Below are positions 49,771-61,393 of a DNA stretch of 64,000 bases, one piece after another. How positions within the stretch are numbered: position 1 is the stretch's first letter; every line of letters starts with the position of its first letter. The position numbers and the translations under genes were made by a program. Source of the DNA: Sorghum bicolor. Its lineage: Eukaryota; Streptophyta; Magnoliopsida; Poales; Poaceae. The notes under the pieces are model-generated. The model made no database searches. It worked only from the letters and a program-made list of their open reading frames with translations, and was not told where the DNA came from. Where the stretch lies: assembly GCF_000003195.3 (NCBI RefSeq), contig NC_012870.2, forward strand, positions 29,318,477 through 29,382,476, given 5' to 3'.

Positions 49771-52254
49771 ATGAATCGAAGACATCTTCCAGGAAATTTT
49801 GTTGACAACCCCGAAGCATTATTCAAGAAGACGAGAGCCAAGCTCAAGAAGAGATCATCAACACTTCACGAAGAAGCTTCATCCAATCAAGAAGATCACC
49901 GGAACTTGTCTTCAGAGTTCGAAGCCATGGCGAACAAATCAATTCGCGAGTTCTCAGCTCCCACTACGGACAACATCCGCACTGGACCTGCTGCAGAGAT
50001 CGATGGCAACTTTGAGCTCAAGCCTGGACTTATCAACATGGTGCAATCCAACCAGTTCTGTGGGAAGGCACATGAAGATGTTAGTGCTAATTTACAACAC
50101 TTCCTGGAGATTTGCAACACATTCACCATAGCAGGAGTTTCCAAAGACGCTATACTACTTCGCCTCTTCCCATTCTCACTGTTAGGAAGAGCGAAGCAGT
50201 GGTTCTACGCTACAAAGGAGAAGAATACTACGTGGGCACTCTGCTCAACGAGCTTCCTGGCTAAGTTCTTTCCCATGGGCAAGACCAATGCTCTTCGTGG
50301 GAAGATTACAAGTTTTCAGCAACAAAATGATGAATCTGTTCCAGAAGCATGGGAGCGCTTTCAAGACTACATCCTAGAATGCCCCCATCATGGAATGGAG
50401 AGTTGGCTATTGATGTAGACATTTTATCACGGGCTCGGTAATAATGCCCGAGAGACCATGGATGCTGCAGCTGGAGGAGCATTCTTATCACTTACAATAC
50501 CACAAGCCACAGCTCTTGTGGAGAAGATGGCGTCCAACCAAAGCTGGAATGAAGAGAGGACCCAGACACGCAAGAGAGGTGGAGGTATGCATCAGCTGAA
50601 GGAGGTAGACATGCTGTCTGCAAAGCTAGACCTGCTCATGAAGAAGCTCGATGATAGAGCTGGAGATAAGAAGGAAGTTATGAACATCTACGACTCTCAC
50701 ATGACTTGTGAGGAGTGTGGAGACACTGGACACTCAGGCAACCACTGCCCCAAGATACTTGAGGATGTGAACTACATCAACAACAACAACTACTACTACT
50801 ACAACCGTCCTCAACAAAATCAAGGTTGGAATCAACAGAGGCCTAACTACTCAGGTAATTATCAAGGTAACAATTCTTACAACAATAATGCTAATAATTT
50901 TCCACCTTTGAGAGAGTTAGTGTCTAATCAAGGAAAGCTAATGGATAACCTATCTAAGAAATTGGCATCTAATGATAAAATGCTAGAAAATATAAATAAT
51001 AGAATGGATAATTTCTCTACTGCCATCAAGAATCAAATTAGCTTTAATAAAATGATTGAATCTCAGTTAAATCAAATAGCTGCTGCTGTTCCTACTACTA
51101 ACCCCGGTATACCATCACAACCGGAAGGATTAGAATCTGCAAATCTTGTAGACATGTTTGATGCAGGTAATTGGAGTAACCCCGTCAATGAATTCTCTAC
51201 TGACCTTCTGCCGGTCAAGAGAGGCGATCCAGGACGCCCCGTCATCCCGATCTCCATCGGCATGGTGGACGTTCCAGAAGCACTCTGCGACTTTGGCTCC
51301 AGTGTCAACATTATACCCGGGGTACTCTATAAAAAATTCTTTACATATCCTTTATTAGAAACAACCATGTGTTTGCAGTTTGCAGATCAGACGATAACTT
51401 TTTCAAAAGGAATAGTGAAGAACCTTTGTGTCCGAGTTGGTACCTTATATGCCCCCGCAGACTTCGTAGTGGTAGAGACCGGAAATGATGAGAGAGCACC
51501 CATCATCCTAGGGAGGCCATTCTTGAACACCACGGGAGCTATCATCTACGCCAGTGCTGCCAAGATCAGTTTCTACGTCAAAGGGAAGAAGGAGACATTT
51601 TTCTTCAAGAACAAGACTACACAAATTCAAGATCAATCCAGACGTAAATCAAGGAAGAGGACCAACAGGAGGAACAAGAACAAGCAAGTGTGGACCGAGT
51701 CAGCTAAGATGGTCACTGTAGTTCATGGAGGCCAAGATCACCAACTTAAGTCACCACTTTTGACCAAGAAGGACGACCCAGGAATGCCAAGCATTTACTG
51801 CTCCATAAATGGATACAACTTCTACAAGACGATTTGCGACACCGGATCGGGCGTCAACATAATGGCCGCAGTCACCTATCGACTCTTGTTCGGGACCATG
51901 CCACTAAGACCAACATACATTCAACTCCAGATGGCAGATCAGACATTCTGAGAGGTTAAAGGAATAGTATCTGATGTCCCAGTCAAAATAGACGATCACT
52001 TTGTCTACACAGATTTTCAAGTTATTGACATGGGAGAAGACGAGTATGATCCACCCATCATCCTTGGAAGACCGTTCCTCAGCACCGTTAAAGCAATTAT
52101 CTACATTGGAACCGGAGAAGTCCATATGCACTTTCCCTCAGAGAAGGTACGCCGTTATTTTACTGACCCTAACTATATCGTTGAAGAATCTAAGCAGGTG
52201 AGGAAACGACGAACCGCAACCAGAGGAGGCAGATCATCAAGGACGGATGGGTAG
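49771..52254 (+). pseudogene. Gag with two tandem retropepsin-like domains
   Basis: A single frame from ATG 49771 to 52254, interrupted by TAG at 50416-50418 and TGA at 51949-51951. The N-terminal Gag capsid part has the retrotransposon gag signature ('LLRLFPFSLLGRAKQWFYAT', 'FPMGKTNALRGKI'). A zinc knuckle CEECGDTGHSGNHC (about 50711-50752) is followed by an Asn/Tyr-rich linker. The first protease-like domain (about 51235-51590) has 'CDFGSSVNIIP' instead of the usual DTG/DSG and 'APIILGRPFLNT'. The second (about 51770-52190) has a canonical 'CDTGSGVNIM' and 'PPIILGRPFLST'. There is no pol. The first domain may be inactive. Confidence 0.85.
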
Positions 52255-54381
52255 ACTATGAAGGAGAAGTTGTAAGATCAGAAGACGTTGAGTTTAAACA
52301 GAATTATCTAGAGGAGATTGAAGCACCGAGTCAGGTATGGAAAATGAAGATAACTATACATGAAGAGGAGGCGCTGCCGGAAGTACCGACTACGCCACCC
52401 AACGAACCTCAGGACGATTAAGAAAATGGAGAGTCCCGTTCGGAGGACTTAAAAACACCGAACGCCTTGCCAAGAGGTAAACTTGGTAGTTATCTTTTCC
52501 CTTTCAATTATTTCAATTATTTAAAATAGTTTACTAAGTTAATCATGTTCGTGCTATTCTAAAAAGAAAATAAATATATATGAAAAACAGTAAGCCCCAT
52601 GTGAGTAGACGAGTGGCATAAAACCCATAAGTACATTCACTGTGGTGGCATAAAAATAAAATAAATATTTTTCTGCTTTATAAAATGAAAATATAAAAAC
52701 AGGGAGTAATAATTATTAAGGAGTCTCAAGATGATAAAGGCTAGATATTTATGCTAACACTTAATCAGTTCCACAAGCTTTGTTGTCTATTTGAGCTCCA
52801 CAGAATTTAAGAATCAAGAAGACTAGCAGACGGAGGACATTCTAATCGCTGTCAGAATGCTGCTGACTTCCAAATACACCTCTGCCGCCTGTTAGCTACG
52901 TCAAGAGAAATTACGTCAAAATTCAGCTTGGGGGAGAGCACCCCCATTTATCCCGATGAGTATTTCTATCTATCTATACTTATATTATTAAATACATAAA
53001 CTATGAAAAACCAAATAAAGATTTTATATATATATATGTCTTTTGCTTAGTGTGTTTAATAAATAAATAAAGTGGCTATGCTAATCTGTATCTAAATAAA
53101 ACTTAAGCATGGATATGATGAATAGTTGCTCTGCCTAATTTGCACATTTTAAGTTCTCTCTCAAGTTTAGATATAACTATTATAATTTAAAGCTTGCTCT
53201 AGACCTAAACTTGTGGGATGAAAACTTGATCTGAAGTCTAAGTTGTTAACGGATATGATATGGGAAGGTTGAGCTGCTGTTTATCTGTTCCTAGAGATGC
53301 TAGAATTCTGGAGAATTTTATCTTTGAAAATCTTTAAAATGTTGCATGATGAGTTCTTGTATGATGAGAGTTTAAATTCCTACCACAGCCATATATACAT
53401 GCTTGCTAGACCTTGAGCCACACATTTAATATTTACTGCTTATGAGCATTGAGTGTGGTCAAGCTGTGTAGACCCTTAGGAGCTTGTCATGTGGTTAAAT
53501 CAAGATTTCACTTACACGTTCACTCATATATGCTACTTCTACTCTGAAAGTACCATCCACATATATCCATCCATTTCCATCTCCAGAACCATCTAAAAAT
53601 ATTCTACTCCTAATCCGGGAGAGAATAACCAAAAATATTTCTGTTTTCCCTTGTGAAATAAATGCTCAAGTTATCTTGTTACTATCACTTGCTATATTAT
53701 CTCAAGAGATGAGTGCTCTAAAAAAAAGAGAAAAAGAAAAAAAATACGAGGAAATAAAAAGGAGCAAGTGCTCGGAACCTTGAAAGAAAAGAAAGAGTGA
53801 AACGAGAGGTAAAAATGGACAAGTATCCGACAGTAGAATTAGGGGTGCAAAATACCCACCTGAGAGAAAAGAAAAAAAAAGAAGAGCATCTCATTCTCCT
53901 CATAAAGTTTCGAAAAGCAAGGATGGTATGTATCCCCTCAAAGAGCAAAAGTAGAATTAGACTTCCACCACCATTGTTTTCACCATTGTTATCACCATCA
54001 TCACCATATACCATCACTGCCTTGGTAAGGATCCAGAAATACCACAAAAAGAGAGATCTGAGAGAGTCATACAAGGAATCTCTGAGTTTTATTTAAAAAT
54101 CTGCAAAAACTCTAGAGCTATAGCTGATCAAGAATAAGAGACATGGCACTTGACTAGACTGTTCTATCTTTTAACTACTCAAGATGGAAGTGACGGTTAC
54201 AAGTCCCATGGTGTAGGTAAAGAAAGTAAGTTTTAAGTCTTGACAGTTTACTCTAACTCAGAGATGAGATCTTATTTAAAAAGCATGTGTACCGTCAATT
54301 TTTAAATATTGCAACAATTTATGATCCATAGCTGAGTCTATCCTTGCTCAGGGACGAGCAAGAGGTAAGCTTGGGGGAGTT
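52255..54381. other. Non-coding interior of the gag-protease element
   Basis: After the gag-protease frame there are about 2.1 kb with no coding support: AT-rich sequence, a purine-rich tract (about 53715-53890), and the polypurine tract just before the 3' LTR. The position normally filled by pol has been lost or replaced. Confidence 0.6.
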
Positions 54382-56036
54382 TGTTGATGGTCCTTAAGTA
54401 TCAAATTTAATTATCAAATAAATAAAGAAAAGGATCCAAATGAAATCAAGATCCAGACTTAGGGTTTTATCTGACAGAATTCCATGAGTTTTGGTGTTTG
54501 TCTATTTCTGCAGGGAGTTATCAGGAAATATGGAAGAAAGACCCACACGTCGGGATTACGTAAAGATATTAACGTGCCGCGCAATTATCTTACATCTAGA
54601 AGACTCCAGAAGCCACGAGACCGAAGCGGAGGCGAAACGGGGCCTGACCCTGGGCGCCCGCCCAGTTGGTCAGGGCGCCCGCCCTGCCCCTGAGTCCAAT
54701 CAGGACTCTGCTTTGCGGGAGATCTCCACCGACCTAAAGGATGAATCTAAACCATACAATCTATGTCGGTTTGATCCAATGGCCCATATTCACTTGAAGG
54801 GACTATAAAACCAGATCCCCTGGCCCCTGGAGGAGAGAGCCTCTCAACCCTAATTCATTGTTCCATCAAGGGAGAAGAAGCCTCTGATCAAGATTAGAGC
54901 CACCACATCAATTAGATATCTAGATTAGCATAGCTACATAGGATTAGAACTAGAAGGAGTCAATCTTCGATTGGTTTTCGGATCTGTCCGGAGGATTTTT
55001 GGTAATTCTCTAATTGTGCTTCTAATTGCTTTCTAATTATCTTTGTTCTTCAATATTATGAATATGACTTTGTTCTACTTCAATATATTGCTTATGACTT
55101 TGCTCTACTTGCTTATATTCAAGATTATATTGTTCTTAGTTTATCATAGTTATGTACTTAGCTTAGTTAGATTCGATCTATATACATGCTTAGGATCGTA
55201 TAGCGTTTATCCATCGGATCCATGGGTAAATGATAGATATTGTGTAGGCGTGGTGCTTATACCGTATTTATCTGCGATTGTACCCAATATGCCAGATCGT
55301 GGGGTGGTTCGTGATAGTGACAGCTTCATTGATTCTTATATAGTCCCCCTCTCGTGTATTGGGCTGGCAGAGCAACATTATTACAGGGGAGTGATTGCTA
55401 TGTTTCTCATATTCCTTGCTAATATCACTATGCATGGGCGTAGTCTTGTCTCACAATGATTGCTAAGTATGCTTGCACTAACTATGATAATGCTAGACTA
55501 TATAGTTAAGAATAACTTAGGGAATATTCTTGTAGTTCGTTCTAATACCATGCTAATGACTTTCTAGAGTATCTAATTGAGGTGCTTATCATATTTAATA
55601 TGTGGCTAGATCAGACTAGTTATCCTTGTCACTATTATCATTTCATATATCTTTTATGTGACACTTATCCCTGTATGAAGAGTTAGATATAATGTTCTCA
55701 ATTATACATGCAATGATAGATGCTCAATCTCATATTCTATTCTGTAATCAATATTGATGATTGCTAATCCCTTCCCAGTGGTAAAAATATAAATAACGAT
55801 ACCTGGAATACTTCCCGGTTAAAATGCTGCATCGGTATTAATCTGTGCGCTTGCAGATCCCATTCATTATTTATTTAGAAGAGCAATTGCATATTTCAAT
55901 ACCGCGTCTCTTATATCATGCTGGGAATGACAACTTGGCTTAAGTGGTGTGAGGGATAGGTTTGGCATTTTTGGCACCGTTACTAGATTTAGAGAACTTA
56001 GTCTACTTTTGGTAATGATGTTAAGAATACCCAACA
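54382..56036 (+). repeat. 3' LTR (1,655 bp) of the gag-protease element
   Basis: About 18 substitutions and no net length change against 47956-49610. Confidence 0.95.
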
Positions 56037-56254
56037 CCAGGCCACAACGAGAACGTGTTTGTGTGCTTGTACCAAAGAAGTGTGGTAACCTTGCACTGCG
56101 ATGTGGTAGCGTTACCACTAGAGAAGCCTCACCGGCATATCATCGAGCACCTGGCGAGCAACCATGACTAGCTCCATCTCCTCTCCCTGCGCAGGCGCTA
56201 GCAGCCATGGTTGTCTCCTCCTCCCCGCGTAGCCACTGCCTCCTTACCATCCCT

Positions 56255-56400
56255 AGCCATGGCGCAAGGCAAGCTCGGCCTTCCGGTTATGGCGGCGTGG
56301 AGCAAGCTCAGTCCCCCGGCCGTGGTGACACGGGACGAGCTCGGCCCCCGAGCCATGGCGAGAGGTGAGTTTGGTATTCCGGCCATGGGCAGCGAGTGCC
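56255..56400. repeat. 33-bp minisatellite in the non-autonomous PIF/Harbinger element
   Basis: Four worn copies of a unit like 'atggcg.aaggcaagctcgg' with 'ccggcc' give 11-residue repeats on the plus strand ('MAQGKLGLPVM', 'MARGEFGIPAM'). No coding function is evident. Confidence 0.5.
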
Positions 56401-56864
56401 TCACGAAACGCCGTCCTAGTCATGGGCGATGAGGGCCTCGCACGCCGCCGTCGTGGTTGTGGCCGTGGCCGCGTGCCGCCGGCATGGCCATGGCCGCGAG
56501 TGCCCCGAGCTCACGCCACAGCTGCACGAGCAAGGATGGCACGGCGGGAAGGGCGCCTGCGAGCGCAGCGTCGGTGGCGCCTGCGAGCGCAGTGTCAGCG
56601 GCGCTGCGACGGAGGAGAGGAGGTAGGAGGAGGTGACTGGAGGTCAGATGAGCGTGCCTCTGAGCTCCAGCGAGCCGCTCTTGCGCTCGGGTGAGTCGTG
56701 CCCCTAGGAAACGAACTTTCTAAGTGTATCTGTGGAGCCATGAGAGAGAAGGAAATTTGCACCACGGTAACCTGGCTCGCTAGTGGGCCCTAGCTCGCAA
56801 ACATGTTACTTGCATGCGGGGGGCGCAGCCACCCTCCTCGGCCACCCTCACAAACACGCCCTAT

Positions 56865-59700
56865 ATGAAACAAAGTTTCTCAGCATTGCTAATCGAATCT
56901 GCCTAAAAAGAGCTCCTTCTAGACCACAGTCCATCTGACCTGTCATCAAAGCTCTCCCAGGGTTTGAGGCATGTGTCTCCAAGATAATTATTGTCATGCC
57001 CAGTTGTTCAGCTCTGTCTAACCCATGCAGGGCTGCTAGTGCTTCAGCATGCAGAGCACTTCCTGCTCTTTGGATGTTGTCTGCCCTAATGTCCAGCACC
57101 TCCCCTATGTTGTTCCTCACCACGCATCCCCATCCCTCCTTCATTGTCAGAGCAGAGAAGGCTGCATCGACATTCAACTTATATCAGTTTTGCAAATTTG
57201 TTGAGGTGGTAATGAACTGAGCTGCATACCTCCCCAACACTTTGCACTCTTTCACCCACATTTGCCTTATTTCTTGCTGTCCACCATCTCCACATCCATA
57301 CAACTACTTTCAATTGTTGATCAGCCGACATTGTCCATATCTTTTCAGCTACTTCCTTTCCTGATTTGCAGCGTGCCAAGTAGCAGTGTGCCTCTTCCAT
57401 TTGCAGTTTCCCCCAACATTCAGGGGCCTTTTTACATTTGAAGAATAAATGTCCACAATCTTCATCTAATCTTTTACATTAGGCAAACAGTTTCGGTCTT
57501 AACTTTCCTCCTCTTCAGATTATTTCTCACCAGAACGCTATTATGAACCAGCCGCCATAGAAACATTTGCACCTTATTGGGCACCTTCAATTGTCAGATT
57601 TTATACTAGGGGAATTAGGCATCTGCTGTTCCACCCCCTATTGATGCCTCAACAGCTACTCCCGCCTCATTGTCCCTGTCCTACACTGCAATCTTGTATG
57701 CTGATTTAATAGAAAACAGGCCCTTTGAGTCAAAATGCCATGCTGGCCAATCTAGTGATTCCACCCCAATTGGGATCATCAAAATCAACTCTGCATCCTC
57801 AGCCCAAAAAGTGTCCCATACCAACTGTTTGTCCCAGCCTTCGTCTATCGGGTCCATCAGCTCCTCCACCCTTGTTAGCAGGGAATTCCCCCTTGGAGTA
57901 GTGAGACGACGTGTCACTCCTCAGGGTATCCATGGGTCAGTCCAGATTTTTATATTGCTTCCATCACCAACCCTCCAAATGATTCCCTTCTTCATCAACT
58001 CCACCCCTTGTAAGATGCTTCTCCAGGAGTAAGAAATGCCACCTTTAACTTGGCACTCCAAAATGTTGTTGTTTGGGAAGTATTTTGCTTTGAGTACCCT
58101 ACCACATAGGCTGTTCGGATTAGTTAGCAGCCTCCACGCTTGTCTAACGAGCATCGCCAAATTGAAAAGATGGAGATCTCTAAAACCCAATCCCCCCTTC
58201 TTCTTTGAGCGTGTCAATTTCTCCCAACTGAACCAATGAATCTTATGTTTTTTGTCTTGTTGGCTCCACCAATTCCTGCTCACCATCACACTTATCTCAG
58301 CACATAGGCATTTTGTTTTGTCAAAACAGGACATTGCATAAGTGGGGATGGCTTTGGCCACTGCCTTGACCAGAATTTCTTTGCCAGCCTTCGAAAGCAT
58401 CTTTTCCTGCCAGCCCTGCACCCTGCTCCAGATTTTTTGCTTTATATATGTGAAAGTTTTCTTCTTTGATTTCTCGATGGATACCGGCAAACCTAGGTAC
58501 CTTTGTCCCCACTTCTCTTGTGCGACTGAAAGAATAGCTTTCATTTGATCCCTCGCTGTGCTTACTGTATTAGGACTGAACAGGACTGAAGACTTGAACT
58601 TATTAATCATTTGCCCCAACACCCTTTCATACACCTCCAACACTCTCTTCAGCTCCTTTGCTTCCCCATTTCTTGCCCGCAACAAAATGAGAGAATCATC
58701 CGCGAAGAAAAGATGGTTGACGCTTGGTGCAACATGGCAAACCTTTATGCCAACAATCTTCCGGTCCCTCTCTGCCCATTGTAGCATGGCTGATAGCCCC
58801 TCTGCACAAATAATGAAAAGGTAGGGAGATAGGGGATCTCCCTGATGGAGCCTCCTTTGTGGTGTGATCTCCTCGGTGTGGTCACCATTAACTTTGATAC
58901 GATAATTCATAGTTGATACACATCTCATTACTAGGTCACCCCACTGCCTTTTAAAGCTCATCTTGATCATCATGCTATGCAAAAAACCCCATTCATCCCG
59001 GTCGTAAACCTTGCTCATATCAAGATTAATTGCTACTGCCCCCTCTGTCCCATTCCCCTTGCTTTTGAGATAATGCGTTAACTCATACACCAAGAGGACA
59101 TTATCAGTTATCAGATGACCTGGCATGAAGGCGCTCCGAGTCTGAGAGATCGCCTATGGAAGCACCACTTTTAGCCTGTTGGTAATAACTTTGGAAATAA
59201 TCTTGTACAAAACTATACACAGACTGATTGGTCTCAAGTCTTTGAGCTTTTCCGGCTTATCGGTCTTCGGGATGAGGACCATTATTGTGTCATTCCAACC
59301 AGTAGGCATTTCTTCCCCCATTCAGAACCTTCAGTACTACCATTTTTACCTGATCCCCGATCAGTCCCTAGAAATGCCTGTATAAAATGGTTGGGATGCC
59401 ATCAATGCCAGGTGCTTTCAGGTCACCGATACTCCCCAGTGCTTTCCACACCCCTCCCCTGAGTAGGGGGGCTGCAAAATCTCATTCATCTCCCTCGTTA
59501 CACTTTGCTACACACAGCTAGTCACTTCTTCAACATCTCCTTGTGTCTAAGTGAAAAACAAGGCCTGGTACTGCTTGGCGATATATGGTTTTAGTCTATC
59601 ACCCTCCACCCTCATCCACTAGCCACTTGACCCCATTTTTTCTCCTCCTTTCTGATGCAAAAGCATAAAAATATTTTCTATTTCGGTCACTGTAGACGGT
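56865..59700 (-). pseudogene. LINE polyprotein remains: reverse transcriptase, zinc-binding region and RNase H start
   Basis: The best frame (59126-57921, 401 codons) holds the LINE reverse transcriptase: 'FMPGHLITDNVLLVYELTHY', 'YRIKVNG...RRLHQGDPLSPYLF' (broken here for length) and the catalytic 'LFFADDSLILL'. It then has the LINE-specific tail 'KYFPNNNIL', 'SWRSILQGVELMKKGI'. Upstream sequence up to 59700 continues in worn frames ('NDTIMVLIPKTDKPEKLKDL'), with a TAG at 59154-59156. Downstream is the zinc-binding region (to about 57240) and RNase H ('NVDAAFSALTMKEGWGCVVR', 'ALHAEALAALHGL'). Multiple stops show it is inactive. Confidence 0.88.
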
Positions 59701-59720
59701 TATTAACCATCAAAATTATA

Positions 59721-61154
59721 TGTCAACTAAGGAAAAGAAAGGGGATAAAACTGAACATCACCACAGACTTAGGGCTTTCACTGACAATTTCCATAAGTTT
59801 TGGTCAATGTTTGTTTCCGCGGGGGGTTATCGGAATAAGAACAAAAGGAGGTCCACATGTCATATTTACATAGAGAGAAGACTCGAACGTCAACTCTAGA
59901 AGACTCCAGAAGACTCAGGAAGGCATGCCCTGAAACATGGGGCCCACCTACCATAGGGCAGAGGCAGGCGCCCAGGGAGGGGTGGGGCGGCCGCCCGGGG
60001 AGGTTGGCCAATCAAAGCCAACCACGCGGATCCTGCCTCCACCGAGTTTGAGGATTAATCTTAAGTGCATGTTTAAGTCGGTTTGATCTAAGGGTTGTGG
60101 TGCTTCCTAGGGGGCTATAAATATAAGCCTACCCCCTATAATAAAGCTTAGAATTGTGAGAGAAAAACAAAATTATATTTTTATTCTCATCTAAGAATTA
60201 GAGGGAGCCATTAGAGCTAGGGATTAGAGATAGATTAGCTACTCCTAATCTTCATCTTCTACATAGGATTAGATTAGATAGAGGAAGAGTGAGGCGCCTG
60301 TGCTAGGAATTTCTAGATCTTCGTCATCAGAGATTGGTATTATCTTTTATCTCTCTTTTGACTTTATTCTAAATATCATTATGTTTCTATTTATTATGTT
60401 CCTAGTTTATTCTAGTTCTACATTTGATATGGTTATGATTGATAATGAGTTTATGTATATGTTTGCAAAGCGCTTAACCCAATTCGCAGGAGACTTAGGT
60501 GATAGATGTCATGTAAGCATGGTGCTTAGATGTCGTTTATCTGCAATTACACAAAATTGGCCGGGTTGCGTGGTAGATCGCGGAAGTGACAGTTCTGTTG
60601 AGTCCTTTGTATTCCATCCCCCGTTGGTAAGACAGGTAGAACCACAATTGCGTAGGAAGTCCAGCTCTGTCTTGGCTTTTTATAGCAATGTTCCTTATAC
60701 ATAAATAAAGAGTCTTTTGTGCTATATATGATAGTGTAGCATTAGAGTAGATGAATGACTTGATAAATTAGAACTACATAGGATTTTCTATCTCTTGAAC
60801 TAATTGAACGGCTGCCTAATATTAAGCTGAGTAGTCTCTATATTTCCTAGGCTTCTATATTTTATATATCATATATCTATGGTTTACCCTCCTGCCAAGT
60901 ATGTGACTATGCAACCCAATCACTCATAAGTAGTTATGTTTTGCAAGTTGATCTCATTGTTTAATTCCTTAGTTCTTTCCCTTGAGCTAAATATAAATAA
61001 CGATACCAGGAATACTTTCCGATGAAGTGCTACAATGGTATTTAATATGTACGCTTGTGGATCTTATATTTATTAGTGGACATTTTTTATACCACACTTC
61101 TAGCGCCATACTAGGGATGGCAACTTAGCTTAAGTGGTGTTAGAAGTGTCAACA
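59721..61154 (+). repeat. 5' LTR of the second gag-protease element
   Basis: About 1,434 bp. Shares scattered blocks with the 1,655-bp LTR family ('gacttaggg.tttcactgaca', 'aagttttggt', 'gcttaagtggtgt') and has a TATA box near 60112-60122 ('gctataaatata'). The exact left edge is inferred from the TG start. Confidence 0.7.
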
Positions 61155-61162
61155 AGCATTTC

Positions 61163-61180
61163 TGGCGTAGTTGCCGGGGA
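61163..61180 (+). other. Primer-binding site, tRNA-Asp type
   Basis: 16 of 18 bases match the tRNA-Asp complement; lies 8 bases after the LTR end, the same spacing as in the other element. Confidence 0.8.
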
Positions 61181-61393
61181 AGAAATAAACTTTTAGAGAA
61201 AAATTTCCTAAGCAGATACTTAATAAATGAGTAGGTAGCTTGCTAGTCACCTCTACTTGGTAGGTTTACCCCTGTTTGTTTTTCTATGTTTATAGTTTTA
61301 TATAGGGTAATAGCAGGATTGAATCTGATTCACTCAATTCTTTATCTGAATCGGATCAATCAAGAAGGAAGCTCGTCACCAGTATTTGAAGCG

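Larger units (their letters stand above)
47956..56036 (+). mobile_element. Complete non-autonomous gypsy-type LTR element, gag-protease only (8,081 bp)
   Basis: LTRs of 1,655 bp at 47956-49610 and 54382-56036 have TG..CA ends. The 5-bp duplication CCAGG occurs at 47951-47955 and 56037-56041. The primer site at 49619-49636 (TGGCGCCGTTGCCGGGGA) is a full match to the 3' end of tRNA-Asp, as in Athila-type elements. The polypurine tract is at 54367-54381 ('agcttgggggagttt'), with a second similar tract at about 52926-52936. Coding capacity stops after gag and two protease-like domains; no reverse transcriptase, RNase H or integrase is present, so it must move in trans. I count about 18 LTR differences (about 1.1%), the lowest divergence of the three complete LTR elements. 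Confidence 0.95.
47836..56861. mobile_element. Non-autonomous PIF/Harbinger element, split by an LTR retrotransposon
   Basis: The left end GGGCGCGTTTGTGA and the right end CACAAACACGCCC match those of the intact element at 13042-16732. The next 110 bases at the left are also clearly homologous (for example 'ttgtatgaaacgagcc' against 'ttgtatgaaactagcc'). The 3-bp duplication TAT lies at 47833-47835 and 56862-56864. Without the 8.08-kb LTR element it is about 0.94 kb and encodes no transposase. It interrupts the RNase H domain of the LINE. Confidence 0.85.
47652..59720 (-). mobile_element. LINE retrotransposon, heavily interrupted and 5'-incomplete
   Basis: The coding remains run on the minus strand from about 59700 (endonuclease/RT linker 'YFYAFASERRRKN') through reverse transcriptase and the zinc-binding region to RNase H. 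RNase H is split: its first part is at 57177-56865, and its last part ('ICPREYNRVADSMANHGV', stop near 47680) is at 47835-47680, with a poly(A) tail seen as T7 at 47652-47658. Between them lies the non-autonomous PIF/Harbinger element. The LINE 3' end interrupts the ORC3 pseudogene. Its 5' part is cut by the LTR that starts at 59721. Confidence 0.85.

Noticed and set aside
53718..54096. Frames on both strands in a purine-rich tract
   Set aside because: Low-complexity Lys/Ser/Phe-rich translation of AAAG repeats.
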